64,000 nucleotides of DNA from CAXBID01 sp963815305 (lineage in GTDB: Bacteria > Bacteroidota > Bacteroidia > Flavobacteriales > Flavobacteriaceae). The translations under genes were made by a program, and so were the position numbers. Below, in pieces: positions 46,129-55,106 of the stretch. The notes below the pieces were generated by a model. That model searched no databases. It saw only the letters and a list, made by a program, of their open reading frames with translations, and had not been told where the DNA came from. Location of the stretch: the NCBI GenBank assembly GCA_963815305.1, contig CAWFFW010000001.1:930001-994000 (forward strand), written 5' to 3'. Numbering within the stretch: the stretch's first letter is position 1; each line of letters begins with the position of its first letter.

Positions 46129-46216
46129 AATTATATATATAAATTTTATTAATGGTATTTAGCAAATCTACAATTTTTTTTTAATCGTAAAAACCAAAGC
46201 ACGTAAAAATCATTTC

Positions 46217-46224
46217 TATATTTG
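46217..46224 (+). promoter_or_regulatory. -7 promoter element of the RecD-like helicase gene
   Basis: TATATTTG is an exact TAnnTTTG match 28 bases before the ATG. Confidence 0.5.
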
Positions 46225-46251
46225 AATAATTTATAATTTGTAAACCATTAA

Positions 46252-47676
46252 ATGACGTCATCCGAATTTTATTCCCTTATAAAACAGCAGTTTCCGTTTC
46301 AGCCTACACTTAAACAAAATATTGTATTACAGCAATTATCAGAGTTTATTTTTAGCCAATCTCCAAACACCCTTTATTTGCTAAAAGGGTATGCTGGTAC
46401 AGGAAAAACCACTATTGTAGGTACCATTGTGAGTAATTTATGGAAGGCAAAAAAGAGTGCTGTTTTAATGGCACCAACGGGTAGGGCTGCAAAAGTAATA
46501 TCAAATTATTCAGCAAAAGAAGCATTTACCATCCATAAAAAAATATATTTTCCTAAAAAAGAAAAAAATGGGGGTGTTAAATTTGTTTTACAACCCAATA
46601 AGCATAAAAATACCATTTTTATTGTTGATGAAGCTTCTATGATACCAGATACCCCTGGAGATTCTAAACTTTTTGAAAATGGCTCGCTTTTGGATGATTT
46701 AATGCAATATGTGTATTCTGGATATCAATGTAAATTACTTTTAATTGGTGACACAGCACAATTACCGCCCGTAAAACTTGATTTGAGCCCCGCTTTAGAT
46801 GAGCGTACACTAAGTTTAAATTACAATAAGGAAGTGACCAAAATGGAGTTGGATGAAGTGGTAAGACAAGAACAAGACTCTGGAATACTAGTTAACGCAA
46901 CGGTTTTGCGCGAAGCTTTATCAAATGTATCTTATGACACTTTTAAATTTGATTTAAACGGTTTTAATGATATTATTAGACTTGTAGATGGTTATGATAT
47001 TATGGACGCTATAAACGATGCGTATAGCAATTTAGGAAATGAAGATACCGCTATCATTGTAAGAAGTAACAAAAGGGCCAATTTATATAATCAGCAAATT
47101 AGAAGTCGAATATTATTTAATGAAAACGAATTAACCTCTGGTGATTACTTAATGGTAGTAAAAAATAATTACTATTGGATAAAACCGACAACCGAAGCTG
47201 GTTTTATTGCTAATGGCGACATTATTGAGGTTTTAGAAATTTTCAAAATTCAAGAACTTTATGGTTTTCGTTTCGCGGAAGTTAAAGTAAGAATGGTTGA
47301 TTACCCAAAGATGCAGTCTTTTGAAACCGTTTTGCTATTAGATACTATTGAGGCCGAAACGCCATCATTACCTTACGAAGATTCAAACAGATTGTATCAA
47401 GAAGTCCAAAAAGATTATGAAAGTGAAACAAGCAACTATAAAAGATTTTTAAAAATTAAAGGAAATAAACACTTTAATGCATTGCAGGTAAAATTTTCAT
47501 ATGCTATAACCTGTCATAAATCGCAGGGTGGACAATGGAATACCGTTTTTGTAGAACATCCCTATTTACCAAACGGTATTGATAAAGATTATCTAAGGTG
47601 GCTTTATACGGCTGTAACAAGAGCCAAAGAAAAATTGTATCTTATTGGCTTTAAAAATGACTTTTTTGAAGAATAA
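46252..47676 (+). CDS. RecD-like ATP-dependent DNA helicase (SF1)
   Basis: A superfamily 1B helicase of 474 aa related to RecD/Pif1 and commonly annotated in Bacteroidota as an exodeoxyribonuclease V alpha-like ATPase. Visible motifs are Walker A GYAGTGKTT (near residue 46), TGRAAKVIS, Walker B FIVDEASMI, GDTAQLPPV, LDEVVRQ and the C-terminal UvrD-type YAITCHKSQGGQW plus YTAVTRAKEKLYLIG. No recB or recC neighbours are present, so it probably acts alone in repair or replication. Confidence 0.9.
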   Translation: MTSSEFYSLIKQQFPFQPTLKQNIVLQQLSEFIFSQSPNTLYLLKGYAGTGKTTIVGTIVSNLWKAKKSAVLMAPTGRAAKVISNYSAKEAFTIHKKIYFPKKEKNGGVKFVLQPNKHKNTIFIVDEASMIPDTPGDSKLFENGSLLDDLMQYVYSGYQCKLLLIGDTAQLPPVKLDLSPALDERTLSLNYNKEVTKMELDEVVRQEQDSGILVNATVLREALSNVSYDTFKFDLNGFNDIIRLVDGYDIMDAINDAYSNLGNEDTAIIVRSNKRANLYNQQIRSRILFNENELTSGDYLMVVKNNYYWIKPTTEAGFIANGDIIEVLEIFKIQELYGFRFAEVKVRMVDYPKMQSFETVLLLDTIEAETPSLPYEDSNRLYQEVQKDYESETSNYKRFLKIKGNKHFNALQVKFSYAITCHKSQGGQWNTVFVEHPYLPNGIDKDYLRWLYTAVTRAKEKLYLIGFKNDFFEE

Positions 47677-47794
47677 GCCCTTAAATTCCTGAAGAGGATT
47701 TTTTAACAACGTAGCTTAATTAATTAAATTTTTTAAAAGAAGTTTAATATTTACTAAAACAAGAAGTCCTCATTAGAGGATTTAAGTAAAAGAT

Positions 47795-48373
47795 ATGGCA
47801 ATAGAAACTATAATTAGTATTTGTTTGGGTATTGGTTTAGCAGCTTCGGTAGGCTTTCGTGTATTTGTACCTTTATTTGCCTTAAGCTTAGCATCGTATT
47901 TTAATATTTGGGAACTTAACGAATCTTGGCAGTGGATAGGTAGCAACACAGCTTTAATCACTTTAGGTGTTGCTACTTTAGTTGAAATTTTTGCATACTA
48001 CTTGCCTTATATTGATAATCTTTTAGATACTGTAGCTGTGCCATTAGCGGCTTTAGCGGGTACTGCCGTTATGTTGAGTACAGTGGCCGATTTAAGTCCT
48101 GTAATTACTTGGGCATTAGCCATTATTGCTGGCGGCGGTACGGCTGCGGCCATTGCAGGAACTTCTAGCACAACTCGTTTAGCTTCTACAGCCACAACAG
48201 GTGGGTTGGCAAACCCTATTGTATCTACCATAGAAACTGGAACTTCAGTTGTTATGTCAATAGTTTCCATTTTCATTCCTGTACTAGCAATCATTTTAGT
48301 TTTAATAATTTTATTTCTCATATTTAAAGTTTTCAAAAAGTTTAAATCTACAAAAGCCAAAAATCCTCAATAA
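47795..48373 (+). CDS. DUF4126 family membrane protein
   Basis: A 192-aa integral membrane protein with several hydrophobic, alanine/glycine-rich segments, matching DUF4126. Features include the start ISICLGIGLAASVGFRVFVP, LVEIFAYYLPYIDNLLD and the glycine-rich IIAGGGTAAAIAGTSS. The function is unknown. It lies 37 bp before kdsB, but kdsB has its own promoter element in between. Confidence 0.85.
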   Translation: MAIETIISICLGIGLAASVGFRVFVPLFALSLASYFNIWELNESWQWIGSNTALITLGVATLVEIFAYYLPYIDNLLDTVAVPLAALAGTAVMLSTVADLSPVITWALAIIAGGGTAAAIAGTSSTTRLASTATTGGLANPIVSTIETGTSVVMSIVSIFIPVLAIILVLIILFLIFKVFKKFKSTKAKNPQ

Positions 48374-48379
48374 AAATTC

Positions 48380-48387
48380 TATTTTTG
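48380..48387 (+). promoter_or_regulatory. -7 promoter element of the kdsB operon
   Basis: TATTTTTG is an exact TAnnTTTG match 24 bases before the kdsB ATG and directly after the DUF4126 stop. It marks the start of the five-gene unit. Confidence 0.55.
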
Positions 48388-48410
48388 AAACTAGAATTGA
48401 AACCTAATAA

Positions 48411-49139
48411 ATGAAAATAATTTCAATGATTCCTGCACGCTACAGTGCATCTCGCTTTCCCGGTAAATTGATGCAAGATTTAGGTGGAAAAACAGTTATT
48501 CGTCGTACTTACGAAGCTACTTTAGCAACTAAATTATTTGACGATGTTTTTGTAGTAACTGATAGTGATATTATCTACAATGAAATTATAAATAATGGCG
48601 GGAAAGCGATAATGAGTAAAAAAGAACACGATTGCGGTAGCGATAGAATAGCTGAAGCTGTTGAGTTCATGGATATTGATGTGGTTATAAATGTTCAAGG
48701 TGACGAACCATTTACTGATAAAGACTCTTTAAAAAAATTAATTGAAGTATTTAAAAACGATGTTAATAAAGACGTTGATTTAGCATCCTTAATGGTTCAT
48801 ATTGAAGACTTAGACGAAATAAACAATCCAAATACCGTAAAGGTTATTGTTGACCAAACAAACTTTGCTTTATATTTTTCCCGCAGTCCAATTCCCTATC
48901 CGCGAGATAAAAGCGTTGCCGTAAAATATTTTAAACATAAGGGAGTTTACGCTTTTAGAAAAGACGCTATTTTAGATTTTTATAAATTACCTATGCTACC
49001 ATTAGAAGCTTCTGAAAAACTAGAACAGTTAAGATACTTAGAATATGGAAAACGTATTAAAATGGTTGAAACCGATGTACAAGGTGTTGAAATAGATACA
49101 CCAGAAGATTTAGAACGCGCTAAAAAATTATGGAAATAG
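48411..49139 (+). CDS. kdsB: 3-deoxy-manno-octulosonate cytidylyltransferase (CMP-Kdo or CMP-Kdo8N synthetase)
   Basis: Activates Kdo, or its 8-amino form, with CTP for attachment to lipid A. The 242-aa protein has the nucleotidyltransferase start MIPARYSASRFPGK, the VVTDSDIIYNE strand, CGSDRIAEA, the NVQGDEPF motif and the C-terminal EKLEQLRYLEYG and GVEIDTPEDLERA signatures. A KdnB-like oxidase lies in the same operon. The Shewanella counterpart in such a setting prefers 8-amino-Kdo, so this enzyme may do the same. Confidence 0.93.
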   Translation: MKIISMIPARYSASRFPGKLMQDLGGKTVIRRTYEATLATKLFDDVFVVTDSDIIYNEIINNGGKAIMSKKEHDCGSDRIAEAVEFMDIDVVINVQGDEPFTDKDSLKKLIEVFKNDVNKDVDLASLMVHIEDLDEINNPNTVKVIVDQTNFALYFSRSPIPYPRDKSVAVKYFKHKGVYAFRKDAILDFYKLPMLPLEASEKLEQLRYLEYGKRIKMVETDVQGVEIDTPEDLERAKKLWK

Positions 49140-49181
49140 CTTGTGTGTTTAAGTTTTGGAAACTTATAAATATGAATAACA

Positions 49182-49886
49182 TTGATTAAAGAATTTGAAA
49201 ATATAAAAGTTATAGGTTTTGATGCCGATGATACCCTTTGGGTAAATGAAACCTATTTTAGAGATGCTGAATTACAGTTTGCCAAGTTGTTATCGCCATA
49301 TGAAACGGCTAATAAAATTGACCAGGAGCTTTTTAAAATGGAAATTTATAATTTACCATTATACGGTTACGGTGTTAAAGCATTTACACTTTCAATGGTA
49401 GAATGTGCTTTACAATTATCTAATTATAACATCAACAGTAAAACTATCGAGGCTATTTTACACATAGGAAGAGAAATGCTTAATAAGCCTGTTGAATTAC
49501 TAGATGGCGTTGAAGACGTTTTAAAAATCTTATCAAAAAATTACAGACTAATTTTAGCAACTAAAGGGGATTTATTAGATCAAGAACGCAAATTAGAAAA
49601 ATCAGGTTTAACCAATTACTTTCATCATATAGAAGTTTTAAGCGATAAAAAAGAAGCCAATTATTCAAAGCTATTAAATCATTTAGATATTAAACCTTCC
49701 GAATTTTTAATGGTTGGTAACTCACTTAAATCGGATGTTTTACCGCTAGTAAATATAAAAGCACACGCTGTTCACGTCCCATTTCATACCACTTGGGCTC
49801 ATGAGGAAGTATCTGAGCAAGAAACTAACGGCAAAGCTTATAAAACTATAAAGTCATTAAAAAATCTTATAAAATTATTAAAATAG
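49182..49886 (+). CDS. HAD family hydrolase (YjjG-like)
   Basis: A haloacid-dehalogenase-type phosphatase of 234 aa with nucleophile motif GFDADDTLW (residues 12-20), a helical cap, motif II near ILATKG, a lysine helix and the acidic motif MVGNSLKSDVLP. The only reasonable start is TTG at 49182; the ATG ten bases earlier runs into a stop after five codons. The size and cap differ from the short KdsC phosphatases, so a Kdo-8-phosphate role is unlikely. The substrate is unknown. It is the second gene of the kdsB operon. Confidence 0.85.
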   Translation: MIKEFENIKVIGFDADDTLWVNETYFRDAELQFAKLLSPYETANKIDQELFKMEIYNLPLYGYGVKAFTLSMVECALQLSNYNINSKTIEAILHIGREMLNKPVELLDGVEDVLKILSKNYRLILATKGDLLDQERKLEKSGLTNYFHHIEVLSDKKEANYSKLLNHLDIKPSEFLMVGNSLKSDVLPLVNIKAHAVHVPFHTTWAHEEVSEQETNGKAYKTIKSLKNLIKLLK

Positions 49887-49887
49887 T

Positions 49888-50505
49888 TTGAAAATTTTAG
49901 ATGTAAATTCGTGGAATAGAAAACAGCATTTTGAACATTTTTCAAAATTAGCAGACCCTTATTTTGGTGTAACTATACCTTTTGATGTAGATAAAGCTTA
50001 TCGCCTTTGCAAAGATAATAATATAAGTTTTTTTGCTAAATATTTACACGCATGCTTTCAAGCTGTAAATGATATTGAAAATTTAAAATTCAGAATTGAA
50101 AATAATAACGTTGTGGTTTATGACGTTATACATGCTTCACCAACTTTAATGAGAGATGATAAGACGTACGGATTTTCATTTATTGAATTTGATGAAGATT
50201 TGAATATATTCATAAAAAATATTGACCTTGAAAAAAAACGGATAAATACGACCAAAAATTTATATCCGCCTGTAAACGGATTAAACTGTGTCCATTGTTC
50301 TGCATTACCTTGGATAAATTTTTCAGGACATAAAGAACCTGTTTCTGGCTTACAAGATTCCGTACCCAAAATAGCTTTTAGCAAAGCTACACGTATACAT
50401 GAAAAATTGGTTATGAATGTTTCAATTAACGTAAACCATGCATTGGTTGATGGTTATCATATTGGTTTATTTTCAGAAAAATTTCAACACTATTTAAACC
50501 TGTAA
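49888..50505 (+). CDS. Chloramphenicol acetyltransferase-fold acyltransferase
   Basis: A 205-aa protein of the CatA family, trimeric acetyl-CoA-dependent acyltransferases. The catalytic HxxxDG is visible as NHALVDGYH (His184, Asp188), and conserved segments SFIEFDEDL, CSALPWINFSG and KLVMNVSINVNHA are present. It starts at TTG one base after the preceding stop codon. Drug resistance is one possibility. Placement between Kdo genes suggests acylation of an amino sugar or similar cell-envelope molecule instead; this is inference. Confidence 0.85.
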   Translation: MKILDVNSWNRKQHFEHFSKLADPYFGVTIPFDVDKAYRLCKDNNISFFAKYLHACFQAVNDIENLKFRIENNNVVVYDVIHASPTLMRDDKTYGFSFIEFDEDLNIFIKNIDLEKKRINTTKNLYPPVNGLNCVHCSALPWINFSGHKEPVSGLQDSVPKIAFSKATRIHEKLVMNVSINVNHALVDGYHIGLFSEKFQHYLNL

Positions 50506-50553
50506 AAATTAAATAAATACTATTTTTACCTTTTGTAAAAGAAAACATACTAA

Positions 50554-51636
50554 ATGAGTTATAAAAACTTTCCAATGGTGCCAAGAGTTGTTTTTGGTAG
50601 AGGTAGTTTCAAACAATTAAATGATATTATTTCACCCAAGCGATTGAATACAAAAGCACCATTTATCTTTTTATTAGATGATGTGTTTAAAAACAATATA
50701 TGGTTAACGTCAAGAATAAACTTATCTTATGAGGATAGGATCATATATATATCTGCTGATGAAGAACCAAAAACATCGCAAGTAGATGAATTGGTTGAAG
50801 ACATTATTTTAATGTCAAAAGAGCGACCATCTGGTATTATTGGTATAGGTGGAGGAACGCTTTTAGATTTAGCTAAGGCCGTCTCAATAATGCTCAATAA
50901 TGAAGGGGAAACAAAAAATTATCAAGGTTGGGATTTAGTTAAAAACCCTGCCGTATATCATGTTGGTATTCCAACCATTTCTGGAACAGGATCTGAAGTT
51001 TCAAGAACTACAGTGTTAACAGGTCCTGAAAAAAAGTTAGGAATTAATTCAGATTTTACACCATTTGATCAAATTATATTAGATCCTGAATTAACTCAAG
51101 ATGTACCTCTAAACCAATGGTTTTATACAGGTATGGATTGCTACATTCATTGCATAGAATCCCTACAAGGTACTTATTTGAATACGTTTAGCGAGAGTTA
51201 TGGGCTCATGGCTTTAGAGCTTTGTAAAGAAATATTTTTAGAAGATACTTTGACTAAACAACAAGCTGAAGATAAACTTATGATGGCTTCATGGCATGGT
51301 GGTATGAGCATAGTTTATTCCCAAGTGGGTGTGGCACATGCTTTAAGTTATGGGCTTTCCTATTTATTGGGAACAAAACACGGTATTGGAAACTGTATTG
51401 TTTTTGATCATTTAGAGGAATTTTACCCAGAGGGAGTAAAGTTATTTAAAGCCATGAAGCAAAAGCATCATATTGAATTACCTCAAGGTATTTGTGCCGA
51501 TTTGAGTGATAAAGATTTTGATACCATGATTAGTATTGCTCTTAGTTTAGAACCACTTTGGGAAAACGCACTTGGTAAAAAATGGAAAAGTATAGCAACT
51601 CCAAAAAAAATTAAAGAACTTTACAAAAAGATGTAA
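50554..51636 (+). CDS. kdnB: 3-deoxy-manno-octulosonate 8-oxidase, KdnB-like (iron-containing alcohol dehydrogenase family)
   Basis: KdnB oxidises the C8 hydroxyl of Kdo to an aldehyde, which the aminotransferase KdnA converts to 8-amino-Kdo. The 360-aa chain has the family cofactor loop GIGGGTLLDLAKAV. It also carries segments I recall from the Shewanella enzyme: DEEPKTSQVD, TGPEKKLGINSDFT, WFYTGMDCYIHCIESL, GGMSIVYSQVG and KHGIGNCIVFDHLEEFYPEG. Histidines of the last three would bind the metal. kdnA is not in this window. It is the fourth gene of the operon, 1 bp before the PlsC-type gene. Confidence 0.85.
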   Translation: MSYKNFPMVPRVVFGRGSFKQLNDIISPKRLNTKAPFIFLLDDVFKNNIWLTSRINLSYEDRIIYISADEEPKTSQVDELVEDIILMSKERPSGIIGIGGGTLLDLAKAVSIMLNNEGETKNYQGWDLVKNPAVYHVGIPTISGTGSEVSRTTVLTGPEKKLGINSDFTPFDQIILDPELTQDVPLNQWFYTGMDCYIHCIESLQGTYLNTFSESYGLMALELCKEIFLEDTLTKQQAEDKLMMASWHGGMSIVYSQVGVAHALSYGLSYLLGTKHGIGNCIVFDHLEEFYPEGVKLFKAMKQKHHIELPQGICADLSDKDFDTMISIALSLEPLWENALGKKWKSIATPKKIKELYKKM

Positions 51637-51637
51637 T

Positions 51638-52186
51638 ATGCAATGGCTAGCCAGATTTATTTATTTTAAAATTTTAGGTTGGCGAGCTTTTGGTAATACC
51701 ACCTTATCTCAAAAAACAATAAAAAAAGCAGTTATTATTGCTGTGCCACATACCAGTTGGCATGACTTTTATATAGGTATTTTATTACGATCTGCACTAA
51801 ATTTTAAAACACATTATGTTGGAAAGAAAGAGTTGTTTATATTTCCAATAGGGTGGTTTTTTAGAGCGTTAGGTGGCGCTCCAATTAACCGGCATGACAA
51901 TGAAAATAAAGTAGATGCCATAGCCAAACTATTTGACGAAAAAGAAGAGTTTAGAATGACTTTAGCACCTGAAGGCACTAGAAAGAAAGTCACAGAATGG
52001 CGAACCGGATTTTACTACATAGCTAAAAAAGCAAAAGTACCTATTATCATGATTACTTTTGATTTTGAGAATAAGCAGAATAAAATTTCTGAACCTTTTT
52101 TTACTACTGACGATGTAGAAGCAGATTTTAAATTTATGTATGCTTTTTTTGAAGGTGTAAAAGGTAAAATTCCTAAATATTCTTAA
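51638..52186 (+). CDS. 1-acyl-glycerol-3-phosphate-type acyltransferase (PlsC family)
   Basis: A membrane-associated LPLAT acyltransferase of 182 aa, shorter than classical PlsC. The catalytic HX4D motif is HTSWHD near residue 36, the glycerol-phosphate region is RALGGAPINR and the EGTR motif is LAPEGTRKK. It transfers an acyl chain to a lysophospholipid or a related lipid. As the last gene of the kdsB-kdnB unit it may contribute to outer-membrane lipid assembly. Confidence 0.88.
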   Translation: MQWLARFIYFKILGWRAFGNTTLSQKTIKKAVIIAVPHTSWHDFYIGILLRSALNFKTHYVGKKELFIFPIGWFFRALGGAPINRHDNENKVDAIAKLFDEKEEFRMTLAPEGTRKKVTEWRTGFYYIAKKAKVPIIMITFDFENKQNKISEPFFTTDDVEADFKFMYAFFEGVKGKIPKYS

Positions 52187-52303
52187 TAGTTTAATTTAAA
52201 AAAACTATGGCATAGATATTGTCGTATATAGAATATATAGCAAATGAAACATAAAGTAAACAATTATTTGTTCCTAAAAAGAAACATCAGCTATTTTAAT
52301 AAT

Positions 52304-52335
52304 AAAAGCTACTCCGTTATGAAGTAGCTTTTTTG
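52304..52335 (+). terminator. Intrinsic terminator closing the kdsB operon
   Basis: Stem AAAGCTACT/AGTAGCTTT with an 8-10 base loop and a T-run, about 120 bases after the PlsC-type stop. It lies between convergent genes, and its A/T flanks could serve both directions. Confidence 0.8.
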
Positions 52336-52357
52336 TTATTAAGTTTTTTGATTGAAA

Positions 52358-54946
52358 TTATTTAATTTCTTTTAACGCATTATCAATTAGTGTTCTTAAA
52401 TGTTGTTTATGTGCTTTAGAAGAAATATTACCCGTATTAGAAGCCATCATTCTAATATTATTTAAATTATATAGAGCCATAGATTTTGTATTATTCATGT
52501 AGCTAGAACTTTGTTTTTCAGTTAGCATATCAATCAACATATTGGTATAAGTCAATTGCAGATTTTGGCGAAAAGTATTTACATTTCCATAAATATCAGC
52601 TTTAAAAATAGCATCGTTTAAATCATCCATTACAGATGAAAGAGTATATGCATTTCCGTAAAGTTCAGAATCTGTAATACGTTGTAATGTATTAGGATGT
52701 AATAGATGCTTTAAAACGTTTTTTTGATAACTCAAAACTTGATTATGAATTTTCGGATCTTCTGTACCGCTAAAATCAAATCCTCTGCGCTGTTTAGCTA
52801 GATAATTGTATAAATCATTAGGGGCATCAAAAGCATCGGGTGCAAAGATATAGGTCTTTAAGGCGTTCATCGCTCTTTTTTGATACTCTAAACTTACTGG
52901 TGTGTAAGGTTGTGTTTCTCCTTTTTGTCCAGCCATAGCACGATCAATATAAATACCTCCAATATATCTAGAAAAAGTATTACCTGCAATTGCTTTTTGA
53001 TTGTTGAGTGAGTAATACGCTCGTCTCAGTTCTTGATAGTATTGTCCTTCTTTAATAAATTTAGATTTAGCTTCTTTTAAAAGATTGTTTGATAATTCAA
53101 CGCGATCAATAAAATAAGTGACAGGATCATTTGATTGATCAAAAATCATAACTCTGGGATCTATACCTCTTTCAGAAGAACGCATGTCGTCTGCATCATT
53201 ACCAAAAATATGTTCTGGTTTTGTAGATTCATTTAATAAGGCTTGACGATCTGCTTCTGTTTCAAATGGCGTATAACCTAATCCTATGGCCCAAAGGTCA
53301 TAAGGTCCAACAGTAACATTATCATAATGACCTTGTTTACTTCTATCTTTAGTGACGTTTGTAATAGCATAATCCATTACCGAAGCTGTTAAACATTTAC
53401 CTTTAATAAAATCAGGATCAGCTAGTTGAGCAGGTGAAAATAATTGGCTCGCTTTCATATTGTGGCTGAGTCCTAAAGTATGACCAATTTCATGCATTAT
53501 TAGCGCGGTAATGGTTTCTTTTTGAAGCCTTTTTATTTCAGCATCAGAAGCGCCATAAATTATAGCTGCTGATTTTGCAAACTGCTGATTTTCCATAACA
53601 ACCTCTCTCAGCATACAACGCATTTCAGGCTGATGATTATGAGTACCGAAGTTTGTTTGTCCCATATCAGAACCATATAATTTTGATGCAAATGCACTGC
53701 CTGTAATCATAGTGTACTCTAGCATAATATCTGCTCCAAAAATTTCACCTGTTTTTGGATTTTTCATACTTGGACCATACCCGCCAAAAGGGGGTTGTGG
53801 TGAAGCAGTCCATCTTAAAACATTATACCTGATGTCGCCAGCATCCCAATCGGCATCATCTGGTTGTTGCTTTACTTCTAGGGCGTTTTTAAAACCTGCT
53901 TTTTCAAAAGCTTTGTTCCATTGCAAAACAGCATTTTTAATAATATCTCGCCATTCTATTGGTGTAGAATTTTCCATCCACCAAGTAATGGGTTTTACAG
54001 GTTCAGAAAGCGAATCTTGAGGATTTTTCTTTTTTAAATGCCATCTATTAATAAAATCTCTATATGGCGTTGAGCTTGTAGAGGTTTTATCATCAATTTT
54101 CTTGGTGAAATAACCAACTCTTGGGTCGTCAAATCTAGGCTCGTAATCATTATCGGGTATCGCAATTAAACTGTGAAATACTTTTATACTTACATTTCTA
54201 CCATCTGAAACGGCATTAGAACCGCCATTCAAGATAGCGGGTGAAGAATACACATACTCAACTTCTAAATTCGTATTTTCTGGATAGTTTTTTATGCTAT
54301 TAATTTTACTTTTTTCTTTATCTAAACTGCCTAATTTAAAAGCCGTAGGCGAAGTTCCAGGTGCAGATGCTGGTTTAATTTGTGAAAACGTTTCTTTTAA
54401 AAATAAATCATCAGCCTTTATTAAAAAAAGACCTTTTTTCTCATCCTGTGCTTCAATTTTTAAGCTTGCCATGTTACCATGACTTATGTTGGCGTTTTTA
54501 GATTTTGAAATGGCATTATCAGGATCGAAATAAAATGATGTATTTTGGGTTATAAATTCTATCCTATCAAAATATTTTTCAACTATAAATATTTTTGAAT
54601 CATCATAAGAACCTCTATTTATTCCTCCTGCATCCAAAACACCATCGGCTATTTGACTGAAATAGATATACTCATTGTTTAACTGGTCTTCAGAAATTTG
54701 CATCTGTAAACTACCCGTTATCGTATCTTGATACATGGTAAATAATCCATCAATTTTTTTACTAGATTTAGTTAATTCTGCAATAGTTTTTGATTTATCT
54801 TTTTGTGGAGCTGGCACAGCTGCTTCAGTTTTATTCTTTTTTTTGCTTTTCTTATTTTGGGCTTCCATTTGTAAAGGAGAAAAGCAAAACGTTACTAAAA
54901 ATATAAGACAAGTAAAATTTGTGATTTTGGTACAATTTAATTTCAT
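52358..54946 (-). CDS. Secreted zinc-dependent metalloprotease (DUF5117/DUF5118 type)
   Basis: A large exported protease of about 862 aa. I prefer the ATG at 54946 (MKLNCTKITNFTCLIFLVTF), which gives a clean signal peptide; a start 13 codons earlier exists. After a basic linker come a beta-rich propeptide-like region and a metzincin catalytic domain with zinc motif HEIGHTLGLSHN near residue 490, plus a Met-turn-like SVMDYA. The remainder is helical. It lacks a recognisable T9SS C-terminal domain, so it is probably periplasmic or surface-anchored in another way. Its substrate is unknown. Confidence 0.85.
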   Translation of the reverse strand: MKLNCTKITNFTCLIFLVTFCFSPLQMEAQNKKSKKKNKTEAAVPAPQKDKSKTIAELTKSSKKIDGLFTMYQDTITGSLQMQISEDQLNNEYIYFSQIADGVLDAGGINRGSYDDSKIFIVEKYFDRIEFITQNTSFYFDPDNAISKSKNANISHGNMASLKIEAQDEKKGLFLIKADDLFLKETFSQIKPASAPGTSPTAFKLGSLDKEKSKINSIKNYPENTNLEVEYVYSSPAILNGGSNAVSDGRNVSIKVFHSLIAIPDNDYEPRFDDPRVGYFTKKIDDKTSTSSTPYRDFINRWHLKKKNPQDSLSEPVKPITWWMENSTPIEWRDIIKNAVLQWNKAFEKAGFKNALEVKQQPDDADWDAGDIRYNVLRWTASPQPPFGGYGPSMKNPKTGEIFGADIMLEYTMITGSAFASKLYGSDMGQTNFGTHNHQPEMRCMLREVVMENQQFAKSAAIIYGASDAEIKRLQKETITALIMHEIGHTLGLSHNMKASQLFSPAQLADPDFIKGKCLTASVMDYAITNVTKDRSKQGHYDNVTVGPYDLWAIGLGYTPFETEADRQALLNESTKPEHIFGNDADDMRSSERGIDPRVMIFDQSNDPVTYFIDRVELSNNLLKEAKSKFIKEGQYYQELRRAYYSLNNQKAIAGNTFSRYIGGIYIDRAMAGQKGETQPYTPVSLEYQKRAMNALKTYIFAPDAFDAPNDLYNYLAKQRRGFDFSGTEDPKIHNQVLSYQKNVLKHLLHPNTLQRITDSELYGNAYTLSSVMDDLNDAIFKADIYGNVNTFRQNLQLTYTNMLIDMLTEKQSSSYMNNTKSMALYNLNNIRMMASNTGNISSKAHKQHLRTLIDNALKEIK

Positions 54947-55106
54947 ATTGATATTTTTTTTACTTTTTTCAAGTAATTTTTTCATTTTTTTTTAGCAAAA
55001 GTAAAAAATATGAAATATGAGATTTCCCTACAAAATGTTAAAAATTTATAATAAAGTGCTCTATAAATTTTAATGATAAACTATTATTTATCTATCTTTA
55101 AAAAAT

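Noticed and set aside
49182..49886. HAD gene as Kdo-8-phosphate phosphatase (KdsC)
   Set aside because: KdsC proteins are short and capless; this protein is 234 aa with a helical cap and resembles YjjG-type phosphatases.
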